A model generated the notes under the pieces. That model searched no databases. It saw only the letters and a list, made by a program, of their open reading frames with translations, and was not told the origin of the DNA. Made by a program: the position numbers and the translations under genes. 64,000 bases of DNA from Nodosilinea sp. WJT8-NPBG4 (lineage in GTDB: Bacteria > Cyanobacteriota > Cyanobacteriia > Phormidesmidales > Phormidesmidaceae). Below are positions 1 to 10,096 of the stretch, in pieces. The DNA lies in contig JAHHHQ010000028.1 in the NCBI GenBank assembly GCA_019359285.1, positions 62,001 to 126,000 on the forward strand, read 5' to 3'. The stretch's first letter is position 1. Each line of letters starts with the position of its first letter.

Positions 1-210
1 TCTGGAGGGATTGAGGCGGTGGCCACCTGTCTGGCGATCGCCAATGACATCGCCCCGCCCACCATCAACCTTCACGACCCTGACCCCGACTGCGACCTCG
101 ACTATATTCCCAACCAAAGTCGCCCCATGCCGATTGAGGTGGCGATTTCCAACTCCTTTGGCTTTGGAGGCCACAACGTTACCCTAGTGTTTAAGAAATA
201 CCGTAGCTAG
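1..210 (+). CDS. fabF: 3-oxoacyl-ACP synthase II (FabF), C-terminal end only
   Basis: Only the last 69 codons lie in the window, in frame from base 1 to a TAG at 208-210. The visible peptide holds the thiolase-fold C-terminus of beta-ketoacyl-ACP synthases, including NSFGFGGHN close to the end, where the family has the glycine-rich segment next to the active site. FabF condenses malonyl-ACP with the growing acyl chain in type II fatty acid synthesis in the cytoplasm. The catalytic Cys and both His residues lie upstream of the window, so FabF versus FabB is decided only by the C-terminal motif and by the usual cyanobacterial fabF-tkt neighbourhood. An internal GTG at 19 is not a real start. 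Confidence 0.9.
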   Translation, partial: SGGIEAVATCLAIANDIAPPTINLHDPDPDCDLDYIPNQSRPMPIEVAISNSFGFGGHNVTLVFKKYRS

Positions 211-448
211 AGCTACAGGTTGAATCAATTGATAGGTATAATGACCTAAAAATGTGCCGTTTGGCACTTGAGCTTTGTGCCTTGCCTAGCCAGAGGGTAT
301 TGACAATCGTCTGGTTGCGGGGTCTGCTGAAGGGCAAGGCTGTGTGTGGGGTCTTGATCGATTTAGGCCGATAACTTTGTTAGCCCCTGGGCTAGTCCTA
401 GTGCTGTGTGCTGCTGCTCCAAAAAACCGTCGTTAAGCTGTTGAACCT

Positions 449-2455
449 ATGGCTGTTGCAACCCAATCCCTGGAAGAACTCTGTATTAATTCCATTCGCT
501 TTTTAGCGATTGATGCGGTGGAAAAGGCCAAATCTGGCCACCCCGGTCTGCCCATGGGAGCTGCGCCCATGGCCTTCGTGCTGTGGGATAAGTTCATGCG
601 GGTCAACCCCAAGAACCCCCAGTGGTTTAACCGCGATCGCTTCGTGCTGTCGGCAGGCCATGGCTGCATGCTGCAATACGCCCTGCTCTACCTGAGTGGC
701 TTTGACAGCGTGACGCTGGATGACATTAAGCAGTTCCGCCAGTGGGGCGCTCGCACCCCCGGCCACCCCGAGAACTTTGAAACCCCTGGCATCGAAGTCA
801 CCACTGGCCCGCTGGGTCAGGGCATTGCCAACGCCGTAGGTTTGGCCATGGCCGAAGCTCACCTAGCCGCCAAGTTCAACAAGCCCGATGCCACCCTGGT
901 GGATCACTACACCTATGTGATCTTGGGCGACGGCTGCAACATGGAAGGGGTTTCTGGCGAAGCCTGCTCCCTGGCAGGGCACCTAGGTCTGGGCAAGCTG
1001 ATTGCCCTTTACGACGACAACCACATCTCCATCGACGGCTCCACCGACATCTCCTTTACCGAAGATGTGAGCAAGCGCTTTGAGGCCTACGGCTGGCACG
1101 TACTGCACGTGGAGAATGGCAACACGGATTTGGATGCCATGGCCAAGGCGATCGAAGAGGCTAAATCTGTCAGCGATCGGCCCTCGATGATCAAAGTCAC
1201 CACCACCATCGGCTACGGTTCCCCTAACAAGCAAAACACCGCTGGTGTACACGGTGCGGCCCTAGGCGGTGACGAGATCAAGCTCACCCGCGAAAACCTG
1301 GGCTGGAGCTACGGCGAATTTGAAATTCCCGAAGATGCCCTCAGCCACATGCGCAAGGCGATCGATCGCGGTGCCAGCCTTCAGGCCGAGTGGGAAGAAA
1401 CCCTCGCCACCTACCGCACCAAGTACGCCGCCGAGGCCGCCGAGTTTGAGCGCATGCTCTCCGGCCAGCTACCCGACGGCTGGGTCGATGCCCTGCCCAC
1501 CTATACCCCCGAAGATAAGGCACTGGCCACTCGGAAAAATTCTGAGGTTACCCTTAACGCCCTGGCTCCGGCTATCCCTGAGCTGATTGGTGGCTCTGCC
1601 GACCTCACCCACTCCAACTTGACCGAGCTAAAAATCTCCGGTAGCTTCCAGAAAGGGGCTTACGAAAACCGCAACCTCCGCTTCGGTGTGCGCGAGCACG
1701 GCATGGGCGCGATCTGCAACGGCATTGCCCTGCACAACTCGGGCCTGATTCCCTACTGCGCCACCTTCCTGGTGTTTGCCGACTACATGCGGGCGGCCAT
1801 TCGCCTGTCGGCCCTCTCCCAGGCCGGGGTGATCTACGTCATGACCCACGACTCCATTGGTTTGGGCGAAGACGGTCCCACCCACCAGCCGGTAGAAACC
1901 ATCGCCTCCCTGCGGGCCATTCCCAACCTGATCGTGATTCGCCCTGCCGACGGCACCGAAACCTCTGGGGCCTACAAGATCGCCGTGGAGCATCGCAAGA
2001 CCCCCACGCTGATGGCTTTTAGCCGTCAAAACCTGCCTAACCTACCTGGCTCTTCGATCGAAGGCGTTGCTAAAGGAGCCTACACCGTCGATGACTGCGA
2101 TGGCACTCCCGACCTGATCTTGATCGGCACGGGCAGCGAAGTTAGCCTTTGCGTCAATGCCGCTCAGGAACTGCGAGCCGCAGGCACCAAGGTACGTGTA
2201 GTTTCCATGCCTTCCTGGGAACTGTTTGACGCCCAGGATGCCGCCTACCAGGAGTCGGTGCTGCCCAAGGCAGTGACCAAGCGCCTGGCAGTAGAAGCAG
2301 GTATCACCATGGGCTGGTGCCGCTACGTAGGCGGCGAAGGCGACGTGATTGGCGTCGATCGCTTTGGAGCCTCTGCCCCTGGCGACCTGGTAATGGAGAA
2401 GTTTGGCTTCACGGTCGAGAACGTAGTCAGCCGGGCCAAGGCGCTATTGGGCTAA
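449..2455 (+). CDS. tkt: Transketolase
   Basis: Full-length 668-residue transketolase, the thiamine-diphosphate enzyme that moves two-carbon ketol units between sugar phosphates in the Calvin cycle and pentose phosphate pathway. Seen in order: GHPGLPMG near residue 30, the GPLGQG segment near 115, the ThDP/Mg site around GDGCNMEG near 155 followed by DDNHISIDG, then the pyrimidine-binding domain with REHGMG near 415 and [16 protein letters not shown] near 470, and a C-terminal domain. The length is normal for the family. The ATG at 449 fits the family N-terminus. The 238-base gap after fabF holds a TATAAT-like box at 237-242 with no good -35 partner, so the promoter is unproven. A hairpin follows the stop codon. 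Confidence 0.97.
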   Translation: MAVATQSLEELCINSIRFLAIDAVEKAKSGHPGLPMGAAPMAFVLWDKFMRVNPKNPQWFNRDRFVLSAGHGCMLQYALLYLSGFDSVTLDDIKQFRQWGARTPGHPENFETPGIEVTTGPLGQGIANAVGLAMAEAHLAAKFNKPDATLVDHYTYVILGDGCNMEGVSGEACSLAGHLGLGKLIALYDDNHISIDGSTDISFTEDVSKRFEAYGWHVLHVENGNTDLDAMAKAIEEAKSVSDRPSMIKVTTTIGYGSPNKQNTAGVHGAALGGDEIKLTRENLGWSYGEFEIPEDALSHMRKAIDRGASLQAEWEETLATYRTKYAAEAAEFERMLSGQLPDGWVDALPTYTPEDKALATRKNSEVTLNALAPAIPELIGGSADLTHSNLTELKISGSFQKGAYENRNLRFGVREHGMGAICNGIALHNSGLIPYCATFLVFADYMRAAIRLSALSQAGVIYVMTHDSIGLGEDGPTHQPVETIASLRAIPNLIVIRPADGTETSGAYKIAVEHRKTPTLMAFSRQNLPNLPGSSIEGVAKGAYTVDDCDGTPDLILIGTGSEVSLCVNAAQELRAAGTKVRVVSMPSWELFDAQDAAYQESVLPKAVTKRLAVEAGITMGWCRYVGGEGDVIGVDRFGASAPGDLVMEKFGFTVENVVSRAKALLG

Positions 2456-2498
2456 GGATTCTGGATCTGTCTCTGGGATGGAGGCGATCGCCTAAATC

Positions 2499-2534
2499 AA
2501 GGCTCCAGGGTTTTAGAGAAGCCCTGGAGCCTTT
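2499..2534 (+). terminator. Hairpin after transketolase
   Basis: A 12-bp perfect stem (2499-2510 with 2522-2533) and an 11-base loop lie 44 bases after the tkt stop. Only a short T stretch follows, so it is a probable but not textbook intrinsic terminator. Confidence 0.6.
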
Positions 2535-2741
2535 AACTATTGGTGGCCTAGTCGGGTGAGGTAAAGGCAGGCTCGGCAGATTCAGGGACGGTTTCTAAAG
2601 AGCGGATGCCTGGTTAAGGGGTGCGAAGATTACAGTGTGGATGGTGAATTGAACCCTAGGACTGCTTGGGCCTTGGCCCAAAACGCACAGCACCCTCCGG
2701 CAATTCCTTGAAATGATGCATGAGCTTGGTAATGACACGCT

Positions 2742-5700
2742 ATGGCAAATCGGTTCAAAATTGGCACACGCATTGGGGCAGGGTTTGCCCTAGGGCTGAC
2801 GCTCTTGGCTGTGCTAGGTGCCATTGCTTACCGCACCACTACTAGCCTAATTCGCAGTGCCGAGCGGGAAAAGCAGTCATACCAAATCTTGGGCTATCTC
2901 AACGAGCTAGAAACTGAGCTGATCAACGCCGAAACTGGCCAGCGGGGCTATCTCATTACCGGCCAACCTCATTATTTAGAACCTTATAACAGTGCGCTGA
3001 CAAAGATTGATGACCAGTACGAGTCCCTGGTGCTGCTCACCGACGACGACCCGCTGCTTCAAAGTCGCCTAGCTGACCTGCAACCGCTAATTGACGCCAG
3101 GCTGGCCCGGCTAGCGGAGGGCATTGAGCTGCGAAATACGGGGGGGTTTGCGGCGGCGCAGGCCTATATTCTGACCGATCGCGGCAAGCTGCTCATGGAC
3201 CAGATCCGCGCCCTGATTGCGGAGCTGATTGAGCAAGAGGAGAGCATGCTGGGGGAGCGGGCTACCCAGGCCCAGATCTCCTCGCAGCAGACGCTCTATA
3301 CGATCGCCTTTGGCATTCCAATCTCGTTTATTGTGCTATCGCTGGTGGGATGGTGGCTATCGCGCAATATCTCTGAACCCCTGCGCAGACTCTCTAACAC
3401 CGCAGAACGGCTGGCTGACGGCGATTTGTCCGTCTCCCTACCGGACAGCAACTCCCAAGATGAAACCGGCATTCTGACCCGCACCTTCAGTCAGATGGTG
3501 ACTAACCTGCGGAAGACGATTCGCGCGAACGAAGAGCAGCGCTGGCTGAAGTCTAACCTGGCAGATTTGTCTCAGCAGTTGCAGGGGCAGCGCAGTCTCG
3601 AAACCCTGGCAGAGCTGATGTTGACCTATGTGGCGCCCCTGGTAGACGCGCAGCAGGGGGTGCTGTACCTATTGGACCCTGCCAAAAAACCACCTCGGCT
3701 GAAGTTGTTGAGCAGCTATGCCTACCAGGAGCGCAAGCACCTGTCGAACGAGTTTAAACTGGGGGAAGGGCTGGTAGGGCAGTGCGCCTTAGAAAAGCGG
3801 CGCATTGTGCTAACTCAGGTGCCGGAGGACTATATTCAGATTCGCTCTGGGCTGGGCTCGGCGCCGCCCCTGACGATTGTGGTGCTGCCCCTGATGTTTG
3901 AGAATGCGGTGAAGGGGGTGCTAGAACTGGCCTCTTTTCACCGCTTTGACGACCTACAGCTGGCCTTTTTGGATGAGGCCAGCAACTTGACGGGGGTGAT
4001 GATCAACGCGATCGCCGCCTATATGCAAACCCAGAGACTGCTGGAGCGATCGCAGGTGCTGACCGAAGAACTGCGCCAGCAGCAGGAAGAGCTGTTGCAG
4101 AGCAATCAGCTGCTCGAAGAGCGCACCCAGTCGCTGCAGGAGTCAGAGCTGGAGATGCAGCAGCAGCAGGAAGAATTGCAGCAGTCGAATGAAGAGCTAC
4201 AGCAGCTCAACGAGGAGCTAGAAGAGAAGGCAGAGCTGCTAGAAACCCAAAAGCAGCAGGTGGAGCGCAAAAACAGCGAAATTGAGCTAGCCCGCCAGGA
4301 GTTGGAGGAGCAGGCTGCCCAGTTAGCCCAGTCGTCGCGCTATAAGTCAGAATTTTTGGCCAACATGTCCCACGAGCTGCGGACACCTCTAAACAGCCTG
4401 CTGATTTTGGCCAAGATGCTCAGCGACAACAGCGACGGCAACCTAACCGAGAAGCAGGTTGACTATAGCCGCACGATCCACTCTGCCGGCGCAGACCTGC
4501 TCTCGCTGATCAACGACATTCTCGACATGGCCAAAATCGAGTCGGGAACAATGGAGGTGACCATTGAATCGCTGGCCTTTACGGCGATTCAGTTTGAGCT
4601 AGAGCGCACGTTTCAGCCCACCGCGGCCAGCAAGGGGCTGCGGTTTGAGGTGGTCGTGGATGAGGGCTTGCCCACCACCCTGGCCACCGACCCTCGGCGG
4701 CTACAGCAGGTGCTCAAAAACCTGATCTCTAACGCCATCAAGTTTACGGAGCAGGGCCGGGTCACGGTGGATATTTTTCCGGCTGCCGAGGAGCGGGTGG
4801 CCTTTGCGGTTACCGATACCGGCATTGGCATCGCGCCCCAAAAGCAGTACACCATTTTTGGGGCGTTTCAGCAGGCCGATGGCACCACCAGCCGCCGCTA
4901 CGGCGGTACTGGGCTGGGGCTATCGATCAGCCTACAGCTGGCCCAGCTGCTAGGGGGTACCCTAGAGCTGCAAAGTGAGCCTGACCAGGGCAGCACCTTT
5001 ACCCTGTACCTGCCGCTGCGCTACGTCGCCCCCTCGACCGATGGGGAGGTGCTGCAAATCAGGGCCCAGCGTCAGGGGGCAAGACTAGCTTCCCAAGACC
5101 GCCGCCCTGCCGCCCCTGAGTTAACCCCAGTCATGACCTCTTCCCCAAGCCGGGACTCGCTGCCGCCCCTACCAGCCAACCTGGAGGATGATCGCTCACG
5201 GCTGTCGCCAGGGGGGCAAGACTCGGCCGAGCGAGTGCTGCTGGTGATTGAAGATGACCCAAACTTTGCCCGCATTTTGTTAGATATGGCACGGGGGCAG
5301 GGATTTAAGGTGCTGATTGCGCTCCAGGGGCAGACCGGTTTGGCCCTAGCCCAGCGGTTTGTGCCCAACGCCATTACCCTCGATCTGCACCTGCCCGATA
5401 TGGACGGTCTGACGGTGCTTGAACAGCTAAAGCACAACCCCACTACTCGCCACATTCCAGTTCACATTCTGACGGTCAACGACGAGCAGCAGCAGGAATT
5501 TCAGATGGGAGCGATCGCCCACATTCAAAAGCCTGTAGCGCCGGAAATTTTGACCCAGACTCTGATCGACATCAAACAGTTTGTAGAACGTCGGGTGCGC
5601 TATCTGCTGGTGATTGAAGATGACCCGGTGCAGGCCCAGAGCATTATTGAGCTGATTGGCGGTGGCGATGTCACCAGCACCGCCGTGCACACCGGTGCTG

Positions 5701-6398
5701 CCGCCCTAGAGACCCTGCGCACCCAACCCTGCGACTGCATCGTGCTCGACCTGGGCCTGCCCGATATGAACGGGTTTGATCTGCTAGAGCAGATCAAACA
5801 GGATCCGGCCCTGGTGAAGCTGCCGATTATTGTTTACACCGGCAAAGACCTGACCGAGGCAGAGGAGACCCAGCTGCGCCGCCTGGCCGAAACCATCATT
5901 GTTAAAGACGTGCGATCGCCCGAGCGGCTGCTGGATGAAACGGCCCTGTTTCTGCACCGGGTACAGGCCAATCTGCCGCCGCCCCAGCAGCAAATGCTAG
6001 AGCGCTTGCAGCACAGCGACCCAGCCCTGGCCGGCAAAAAAGTGCTGATCATCGACGATGACGTGCGCAATATTTTTGCCCTTACCAGCCTGCTGGAGCA
6101 GTACGAGATGGTAGTGGTGTTTGCCGAGAACGGGCGCGAAGGCATTGAGACGTTGCGCGCCAATGCCGATGTCGGCCTCGTGCTGATGGATGTGATGATG
6201 CCAGAGCTAGACGGTTACGAAACCACCGGACTAATTCGCAAACAGGAGCAGTTTCGATCGCTGCCAATCATTGCGCTGACCGCCAAAGCCATGCAAGGCG
6301 ATCGCGAGAAGTGCATCGAAGCTGGGGCCTCCGACTACATCACCAAACCCGTCGATACCGAGCAGCTGTTGACGCTGCTGCGCCTGTGGCTGTACTAA
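2742..6398 (+). CDS. Hybrid histidine kinase: CHASE3-HAMP-GAF-HisKA-HATPase with three receivers
   Basis: 1218 residues. Membrane segments at about 11-31 and 187-210 flank a CHASE3-type periplasmic sensor (its ETGQRGYLITG motif is near 65). A HAMP domain (about 210-262), a GAF domain (about 285-430) and a long Gln/Glu-rich coiled coil (about 435-540) follow. The dimerisation domain carries H544 in MSHELRTPL. The ATPase domain has its N box (NLISNAIKF), G1 (DTGIGIA) and G2 (GGTGLGLS). Three receivers end the protein, each with its acceptor Asp (LDLHLP, LDLGLP, MDVMMP). It should sense a signal at the membrane and phosphorylate its own receivers or partners. It leads a same-strand block with cheR, cheB and a second hybrid kinase. 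The ligand is unknown. Confidence 0.95.
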   Translation: MANRFKIGTRIGAGFALGLTLLAVLGAIAYRTTTSLIRSAEREKQSYQILGYLNELETELINAETGQRGYLITGQPHYLEPYNSALTKIDDQYESLVLLTDDDPLLQSRLADLQPLIDARLARLAEGIELRNTGGFAAAQAYILTDRGKLLMDQIRALIAELIEQEESMLGERATQAQISSQQTLYTIAFGIPISFIVLSLVGWWLSRNISEPLRRLSNTAERLADGDLSVSLPDSNSQDETGILTRTFSQMVTNLRKTIRANEEQRWLKSNLADLSQQLQGQRSLETLAELMLTYVAPLVDAQQGVLYLLDPAKKPPRLKLLSSYAYQERKHLSNEFKLGEGLVGQCALEKRRIVLTQVPEDYIQIRSGLGSAPPLTIVVLPLMFENAVKGVLELASFHRFDDLQLAFLDEASNLTGVMINAIAAYMQTQRLLERSQVLTEELRQQQEELLQSNQLLEERTQSLQESELEMQQQQEELQQSNEELQQLNEELEEKAELLETQKQQVERKNSEIELARQELEEQAAQLAQSSRYKSEFLANMSHELRTPLNSLLILAKMLSDNSDGNLTEKQVDYSRTIHSAGADLLSLINDILDMAKIESGTMEVTIESLAFTAIQFELERTFQPTAASKGLRFEVVVDEGLPTTLATDPRRLQQVLKNLISNAIKFTEQGRVTVDIFPAAEERVAFAVTDTGIGIAPQKQYTIFGAFQQADGTTSRRYGGTGLGLSISLQLAQLLGGTLELQSEPDQGSTFTLYLPLRYVAPSTDGEVLQIRAQRQGARLASQDRRPAAPELTPVMTSSPSRDSLPPLPANLEDDRSRLSPGGQDSAERVLLVIEDDPNFARILLDMARGQGFKVLIALQGQTGLALAQRFVPNAITLDLHLPDMDGLTVLEQLKHNPTTRHIPVHILTVNDEQQQEFQMGAIAHIQKPVAPEILTQTLIDIKQFVERRVRYLLVIEDDPVQAQSIIELIGGGDVTSTAVHTGAAALETLRTQPCDCIVLDLGLPDMNGFDLLEQIKQDPALVKLPIIVYTGKDLTEAEETQLRRLAETIIVKDVRSPERLLDETALFLHRVQANLPPPQQQMLERLQHSDPALAGKKVLIIDDDVRNIFALTSLLEQYEMVVVFAENGREGIETLRANADVGLVLMDVMMPELDGYETTGLIRKQEQFRSLPIIALTAKAMQGDREKCIEAGASDYITKPVDTEQLLTLLRLWLY

Positions 6399-6560
6399 GT
6401 AGTGGCGATCGCCATTAAGATCCCCCCTTTGACGTACCGTTCGGGAGGGAAATTGGGCGACAATGGGGCAAGCTTTGGCCAGCCCAGGAGAGCGGTTTGA
6501 GCTGGAGATTGGCACAGGTTTGACAACAGCTTTGGACAGGTGGTTTGAACGGGTTATGGG

Positions 6561-7391
6561 GTGCTGGCGACGATTTTGAAACCAGACGATCTAGACGTTC
6601 ACTTACTCATTGAAGGGCTATATCATCGGTATGGCTACGATTTTCGCAATTATGCTTCTGCCTCCCTCAGGCGTCGCATTCAAAGCTTTCTCAAAACCGA
6701 AGAAATCGCCACCGTAGCCGAGTTGCAGGCTCAGGTGCTGACCGATCGCGCCTGTGCGGAGCGGCTGCTGTTGGGGTTAACGGTGAACACCACGGCCATG
6801 TTTCGCGACCCAAGCTTCTACGTGGCTTTTCGACAGCAGGTGGTGCCGCTACTGCGCACCTATCCCTTTCTTCGCATTTGGCATGCGGGCTGCTCCACTG
6901 GGCAGGAAGTTTACTCCATGGCAATTCTGCTGCAGGAGGAAGGGCTTTACCACCGCTGCCGCATCTATGCCACCGATGCCAATGGCCGGGTTTTGCAAAT
7001 TGCGCGACAGGGCATCTATCCCTACAAGCAAATGCAGGACTATACCCAGCTGTACTTAAAAGCCGGCGGCCAGCGCACATTTTCGGAATACTATACGGCC
7101 AAATATAACAACGTTATTTTGCGGCCTGCCCTACGGGAGCGGGTGGTTTTTGGCGAGCACAATTTGGTGACCGATGGCTCATTCAACGAGTTCAATGTGA
7201 TCATCTGTCGCAATGTGCTGATTTACTTCAATCCAACCTTGCAAAATCAGGTTCACGGACTGTTTTATAACAGCCTGTGTAAGTTTGGCATTCTTGGTTT
7301 GGGCAAGCAGGAAACTATTCGGTTCACCAAATATGAAACCGCCTACGACGATTTGGCAAAAGCCGAAAAGCTGTATAGGAGACGCAATTAG
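6561..7391 (+). CDS. cheR: CheR-type protein-glutamate O-methyltransferase
   Basis: 276 residues, SAM-dependent. An N-terminal helical CheR domain (about 5-70) is followed by the Rossmann methyltransferase domain with HAGCSTGQEVYSMAI (SAM-binding motif, near 110) and the family motif NVIICRNVLIYF near 215. CheR normally methylates glutamates of chemoreceptors, but no receptor is encoded here. The start is GTG at 6561: the ATG five bases upstream is in another frame and stops quickly. The stop overlaps the cheB start by one base (TAG/GTG at 7391), which implies translational coupling. The protein is of normal size with no C-terminal TPR. Its partner could be a distant receptor or one of the flanking kinases; that part is inference. 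Confidence 0.93.
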   Translation: MLATILKPDDLDVHLLIEGLYHRYGYDFRNYASASLRRRIQSFLKTEEIATVAELQAQVLTDRACAERLLLGLTVNTTAMFRDPSFYVAFRQQVVPLLRTYPFLRIWHAGCSTGQEVYSMAILLQEEGLYHRCRIYATDANGRVLQIARQGIYPYKQMQDYTQLYLKAGGQRTFSEYYTAKYNNVILRPALRERVVFGEHNLVTDGSFNEFNVIICRNVLIYFNPTLQNQVHGLFYNSLCKFGILGLGKQETIRFTKYETAYDDLAKAEKLYRRRN

Positions 7392-7963
7392 TGGCCTATG
7401 AACTGATTGTAATCGGCACTTCCCTGGGCGGACTGTCGGCCCTAAAAACTCTGCTTGGTGCCCTTCCCCAAGATTTTTCTGCGGCACTAGCCGTTGTGCA
7501 ACATCGCCACCGCGAGTCTGATCAGGGCTTGGGTAATTTTTTGCAACAGTTTACGGTGCTTCCAGTGCACGAGGTTGAAGATAAGGAACGCATCCAGGCG
7601 GGGCATGTTTATCTCGCCCCGGCCGACTATCATTTACTGGTAGAATACGGATATTTTTCTCTATCTATTGATGAGCCGGTTTCCTACGCGCGCCCGTCAA
7701 TTGATGTGCTGCTAGAGTCGGCCGCTGACAGCTATAACGAACGTGTGATTGGTGTAATTTTGACCGGAGCCAACCAGGATGGAGTAAAAGGGTTATCCAC
7801 CCTGAAGGCGCGGGGCGGGGTCGCAATTGTGCAAGACCCAGACACGGCAGAAAGCCCAGTGCTGCCGAGGGCCGCGATCGCGGCGATCGCCGTCGATGCC
7901 ATATTGCCCCTCTCGCAAATTGCGCCCCGCTTAATTCATCTCTGCGCGGCGACGGGAGGTTAG
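7391..7963 (+). CDS. cheB: CheB methylesterase domain protein, no receiver
   Basis: 190 residues covering only the CheB esterase/amidase domain, which removes methyl groups from glutamyl methyl esters. The catalytic set is visible: Ser in GTSLGG near residue 10, His in VVQHRH near 37, and Asp in TGANQDGVKG near 128. The N-terminal receiver found in classical CheB (about 350 residues) is missing, so activity cannot be switched by phosphorylation of its own domain. It overlaps cheR by one base, and its stop overlaps the next gene's GTG, so the three genes are probably translated as a unit. Receiver-less CheB proteins are known next to CheR and hybrid kinases in many bacteria. Confidence 0.92.
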   Translation: MAYELIVIGTSLGGLSALKTLLGALPQDFSAALAVVQHRHRESDQGLGNFLQQFTVLPVHEVEDKERIQAGHVYLAPADYHLLVEYGYFSLSIDEPVSYARPSIDVLLESAADSYNERVIGVILTGANQDGVKGLSTLKARGGVAIVQDPDTAESPVLPRAAIAAIAVDAILPLSQIAPRLIHLCAATGG

Positions 7964-10038
7964 TGATGCAAACCGAGGCAACCGTCAACATTCTCCTCGT
8001 CGATGATCAGCCTGAAAACCTGGTGGCCCTAGAGGCTATTTTGGGCCAACTGGGGGCCAATTTAGTCAAATCAACCTCGGGGGAAGAGGCGCTGCGCTGT
8101 CTACTGCAGGACGACTTTGCGGTAATTTTGCTGGACGTGCAAATGCCTCTGATGGATGGTTTTGAGGTAGCCACGCTCATTCGCCAGCGTCAGCGATCGC
8201 GCGATACACCAATCATTTTTCTGACCGCCTTTAGCAGCAACGAACAGTTTATGTTTAAGGGCTATGCATTGGGGGCTGTAGATTATTTAATCAAGCCACT
8301 TGCGCCCAATGTTTTGCTGTCAAAAGTAACCATTTTTATTGAGCTATTTAAAAAGACCGAAGCCCTGCGGCAAAAAACAGAAATTTTGCAGCGGCAGGCC
8401 GCTCAATTAGAAGCAATTAATACTGAGCTACAGATGAGTGAAGAGCGGTTTCGCTTGCTCAGCACCTGTTCGCCGCTGGGGGTGTTTGTCACCGATACTG
8501 AAGGCCGCTGTCTCTACACCAATCCCCGCTACCAATCCATTTGTGGCTCAGCCGAGACTGTCCCCGAGCAGAGCTGGCTGGGCTCCGTGCATCCCGACGA
8601 CTCGGCGATCGCCCAATCGACTTGGCACGCCTTCATGGCTAACGGGCAGGAATATTCCCAGGAGTTTCGAGTTCAGGCGAAAGATGCTGACTCCCGCTGG
8701 ATTTCGGTTCGCTCGGCCCGTCTGGTGTCGGAGCAAAAGCAGTTTCTCGGTTATGTGGGCACCGTTGAAGACATTACCGAGCGCAAGCGAGCCGAGGCCG
8801 CCAACGCCCAGGTAATTCGCGAGCAGGTGGCCCGCCAAGAGGCAGAGACGGCCAACCGCATGAAGGACGAGTTTATTGCGGTACTGTCCCACGAGCTGCG
8901 GACACCGCTCAATTCAATTTTGGGCTGGTCGCAGCTGCTGCAATCGCGCAACTTAGACCCACAAAAGACGGCCTACGCGATCGCCACCATTGAGCGCAAC
9001 GCCGTTGCCCAAAAACAGCTGATTGAAGACATTCTCGACGTGTCCCAGATTGTGCGGGGCAAGCTACAGCTCCACTGCCAGCCGCTAGATCTGGCGGCGA
9101 TCGCCCAGTCGGCGTTAGAGACGGTGAGGCCAGCGGCAGAAGCCAAGGCGATCGCCCTGGTTGACAACGTTCAAGACACCGCCCGCCTAGAGATTGTGGG
9201 AGATGCCCTGCGGTTGCAGCAGGTCGTCTGGAATTTGCTCACCAACGCGATTAAATTTACCCCTCAGCAGGGGCGAGTAGACGTTCATCTCTCGGTGGTG
9301 ACCGACCTGCCTGACGGTCTAGCAAATCCCCCAGTTGCCTATGCGCCGGGCTACGCCCAGCTGCGCATCAACGATACGGGCATGGGCATTGACATCGACT
9401 TTTTGCCCCACATTTTTGATCGGTTTCGCCAGGCCGACAGCAGCACCACCCGCGCCCAGGGAGGGCTGGGTTTGGGGCTGGCGATCGTTTACTACCTGGT
9501 AGAGCAGCACCAGGGCTACGTCTGGGCAGAAAGCCTTGGGGTCAATCAAGGCACCACCTTTAACGTGGCCCTGCCGCTGGTGCCTTCCCCGTTCACCCCC
9601 ACGCCTCCCACGCCGCCAGAAACCAAGCTTGCCGAGGCCGGTCCCCATGCCCTGACGAATATGTCTATCTTGGTCATTGACGATGACACCGATACCCGCG
9701 ACTATTTGACCTTTCTGCTGGTCTCTCAGGGGGCAGTTGTCACGGCAGCAGCCACCGCGCAGGATGGCTTTCACCTATTGAGTACAACCCAGCCGGCGCT
9801 GCTGCTGTGCGACATCAGCATGCCCGATATGGATGGCTACACTCTGATACAAAAAATTAGAACGCAGCTGCCCACTCCCCAGGCTCAGATTCCGGCGATC
9901 GCCATTACTGCCCATGCCCGCATTTCTGACCAAACACAAGCCCTGGCCACCGGATTTCAACGGCACCTGCCCAAGCCGGTGGAGGCGGAAATGCTCATTC
10001 ACACGATTCTTCAGGTAACCGGGGCAATGGCGCCCTAG
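7963..10038 (+). CDS. Soluble hybrid histidine kinase: REC-PAS-HisKA-HATPase-REC
   Basis: 691 residues with no membrane segment. Order: an N-terminal receiver (about 8-125, acceptor Asp in LLDVQMPLMDG), a short coiled coil, a PAS/PAC sensor (about 155-275), HisKA with H310 in LSHELRTPLNS, HATPase_c (about 395-525, NLLTNAIKF and GGLGLGLA), a proline-rich linker, and a C-terminal receiver (about 565-685, Asp in CDISMPDMDG). With a receiver at each end it can take phosphate from a partner and pass it on, so a relay with the kinase at 2742 is plausible but inferred. GTG at 7963 overlaps the cheB stop; ATG at 7966 is equally possible and changes one residue. Confidence 0.94.
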   Translation: MMQTEATVNILLVDDQPENLVALEAILGQLGANLVKSTSGEEALRCLLQDDFAVILLDVQMPLMDGFEVATLIRQRQRSRDTPIIFLTAFSSNEQFMFKGYALGAVDYLIKPLAPNVLLSKVTIFIELFKKTEALRQKTEILQRQAAQLEAINTELQMSEERFRLLSTCSPLGVFVTDTEGRCLYTNPRYQSICGSAETVPEQSWLGSVHPDDSAIAQSTWHAFMANGQEYSQEFRVQAKDADSRWISVRSARLVSEQKQFLGYVGTVEDITERKRAEAANAQVIREQVARQEAETANRMKDEFIAVLSHELRTPLNSILGWSQLLQSRNLDPQKTAYAIATIERNAVAQKQLIEDILDVSQIVRGKLQLHCQPLDLAAIAQSALETVRPAAEAKAIALVDNVQDTARLEIVGDALRLQQVVWNLLTNAIKFTPQQGRVDVHLSVVTDLPDGLANPPVAYAPGYAQLRINDTGMGIDIDFLPHIFDRFRQADSSTTRAQGGLGLGLAIVYYLVEQHQGYVWAESLGVNQGTTFNVALPLVPSPFTPTPPTPPETKLAEAGPHALTNMSILVIDDDTDTRDYLTFLLVSQGAVVTAAATAQDGFHLLSTTQPALLLCDISMPDMDGYTLIQKIRTQLPTPQAQIPAIAITAHARISDQTQALATGFQRHLPKPVEAEMLIHTILQVTGAMAP

Positions 10039-10096
10039 TTAATCGGCTGAGCCCTTACCCCTTGCCAGAAGGGCTAAATCTTGGTACATCTGTGCC

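Noticed and set aside
2317-2559. Open frame over the end of transketolase
   Set aside because: It overlaps tkt in another frame, has Arg-rich low-complexity sequence and no family likeness.
6691-7080. Minus-strand frame of 129 codons inside cheR
   Set aside because: It lies fully antisense to a clear CheR domain and has a Cys/Arg-rich shadow composition.
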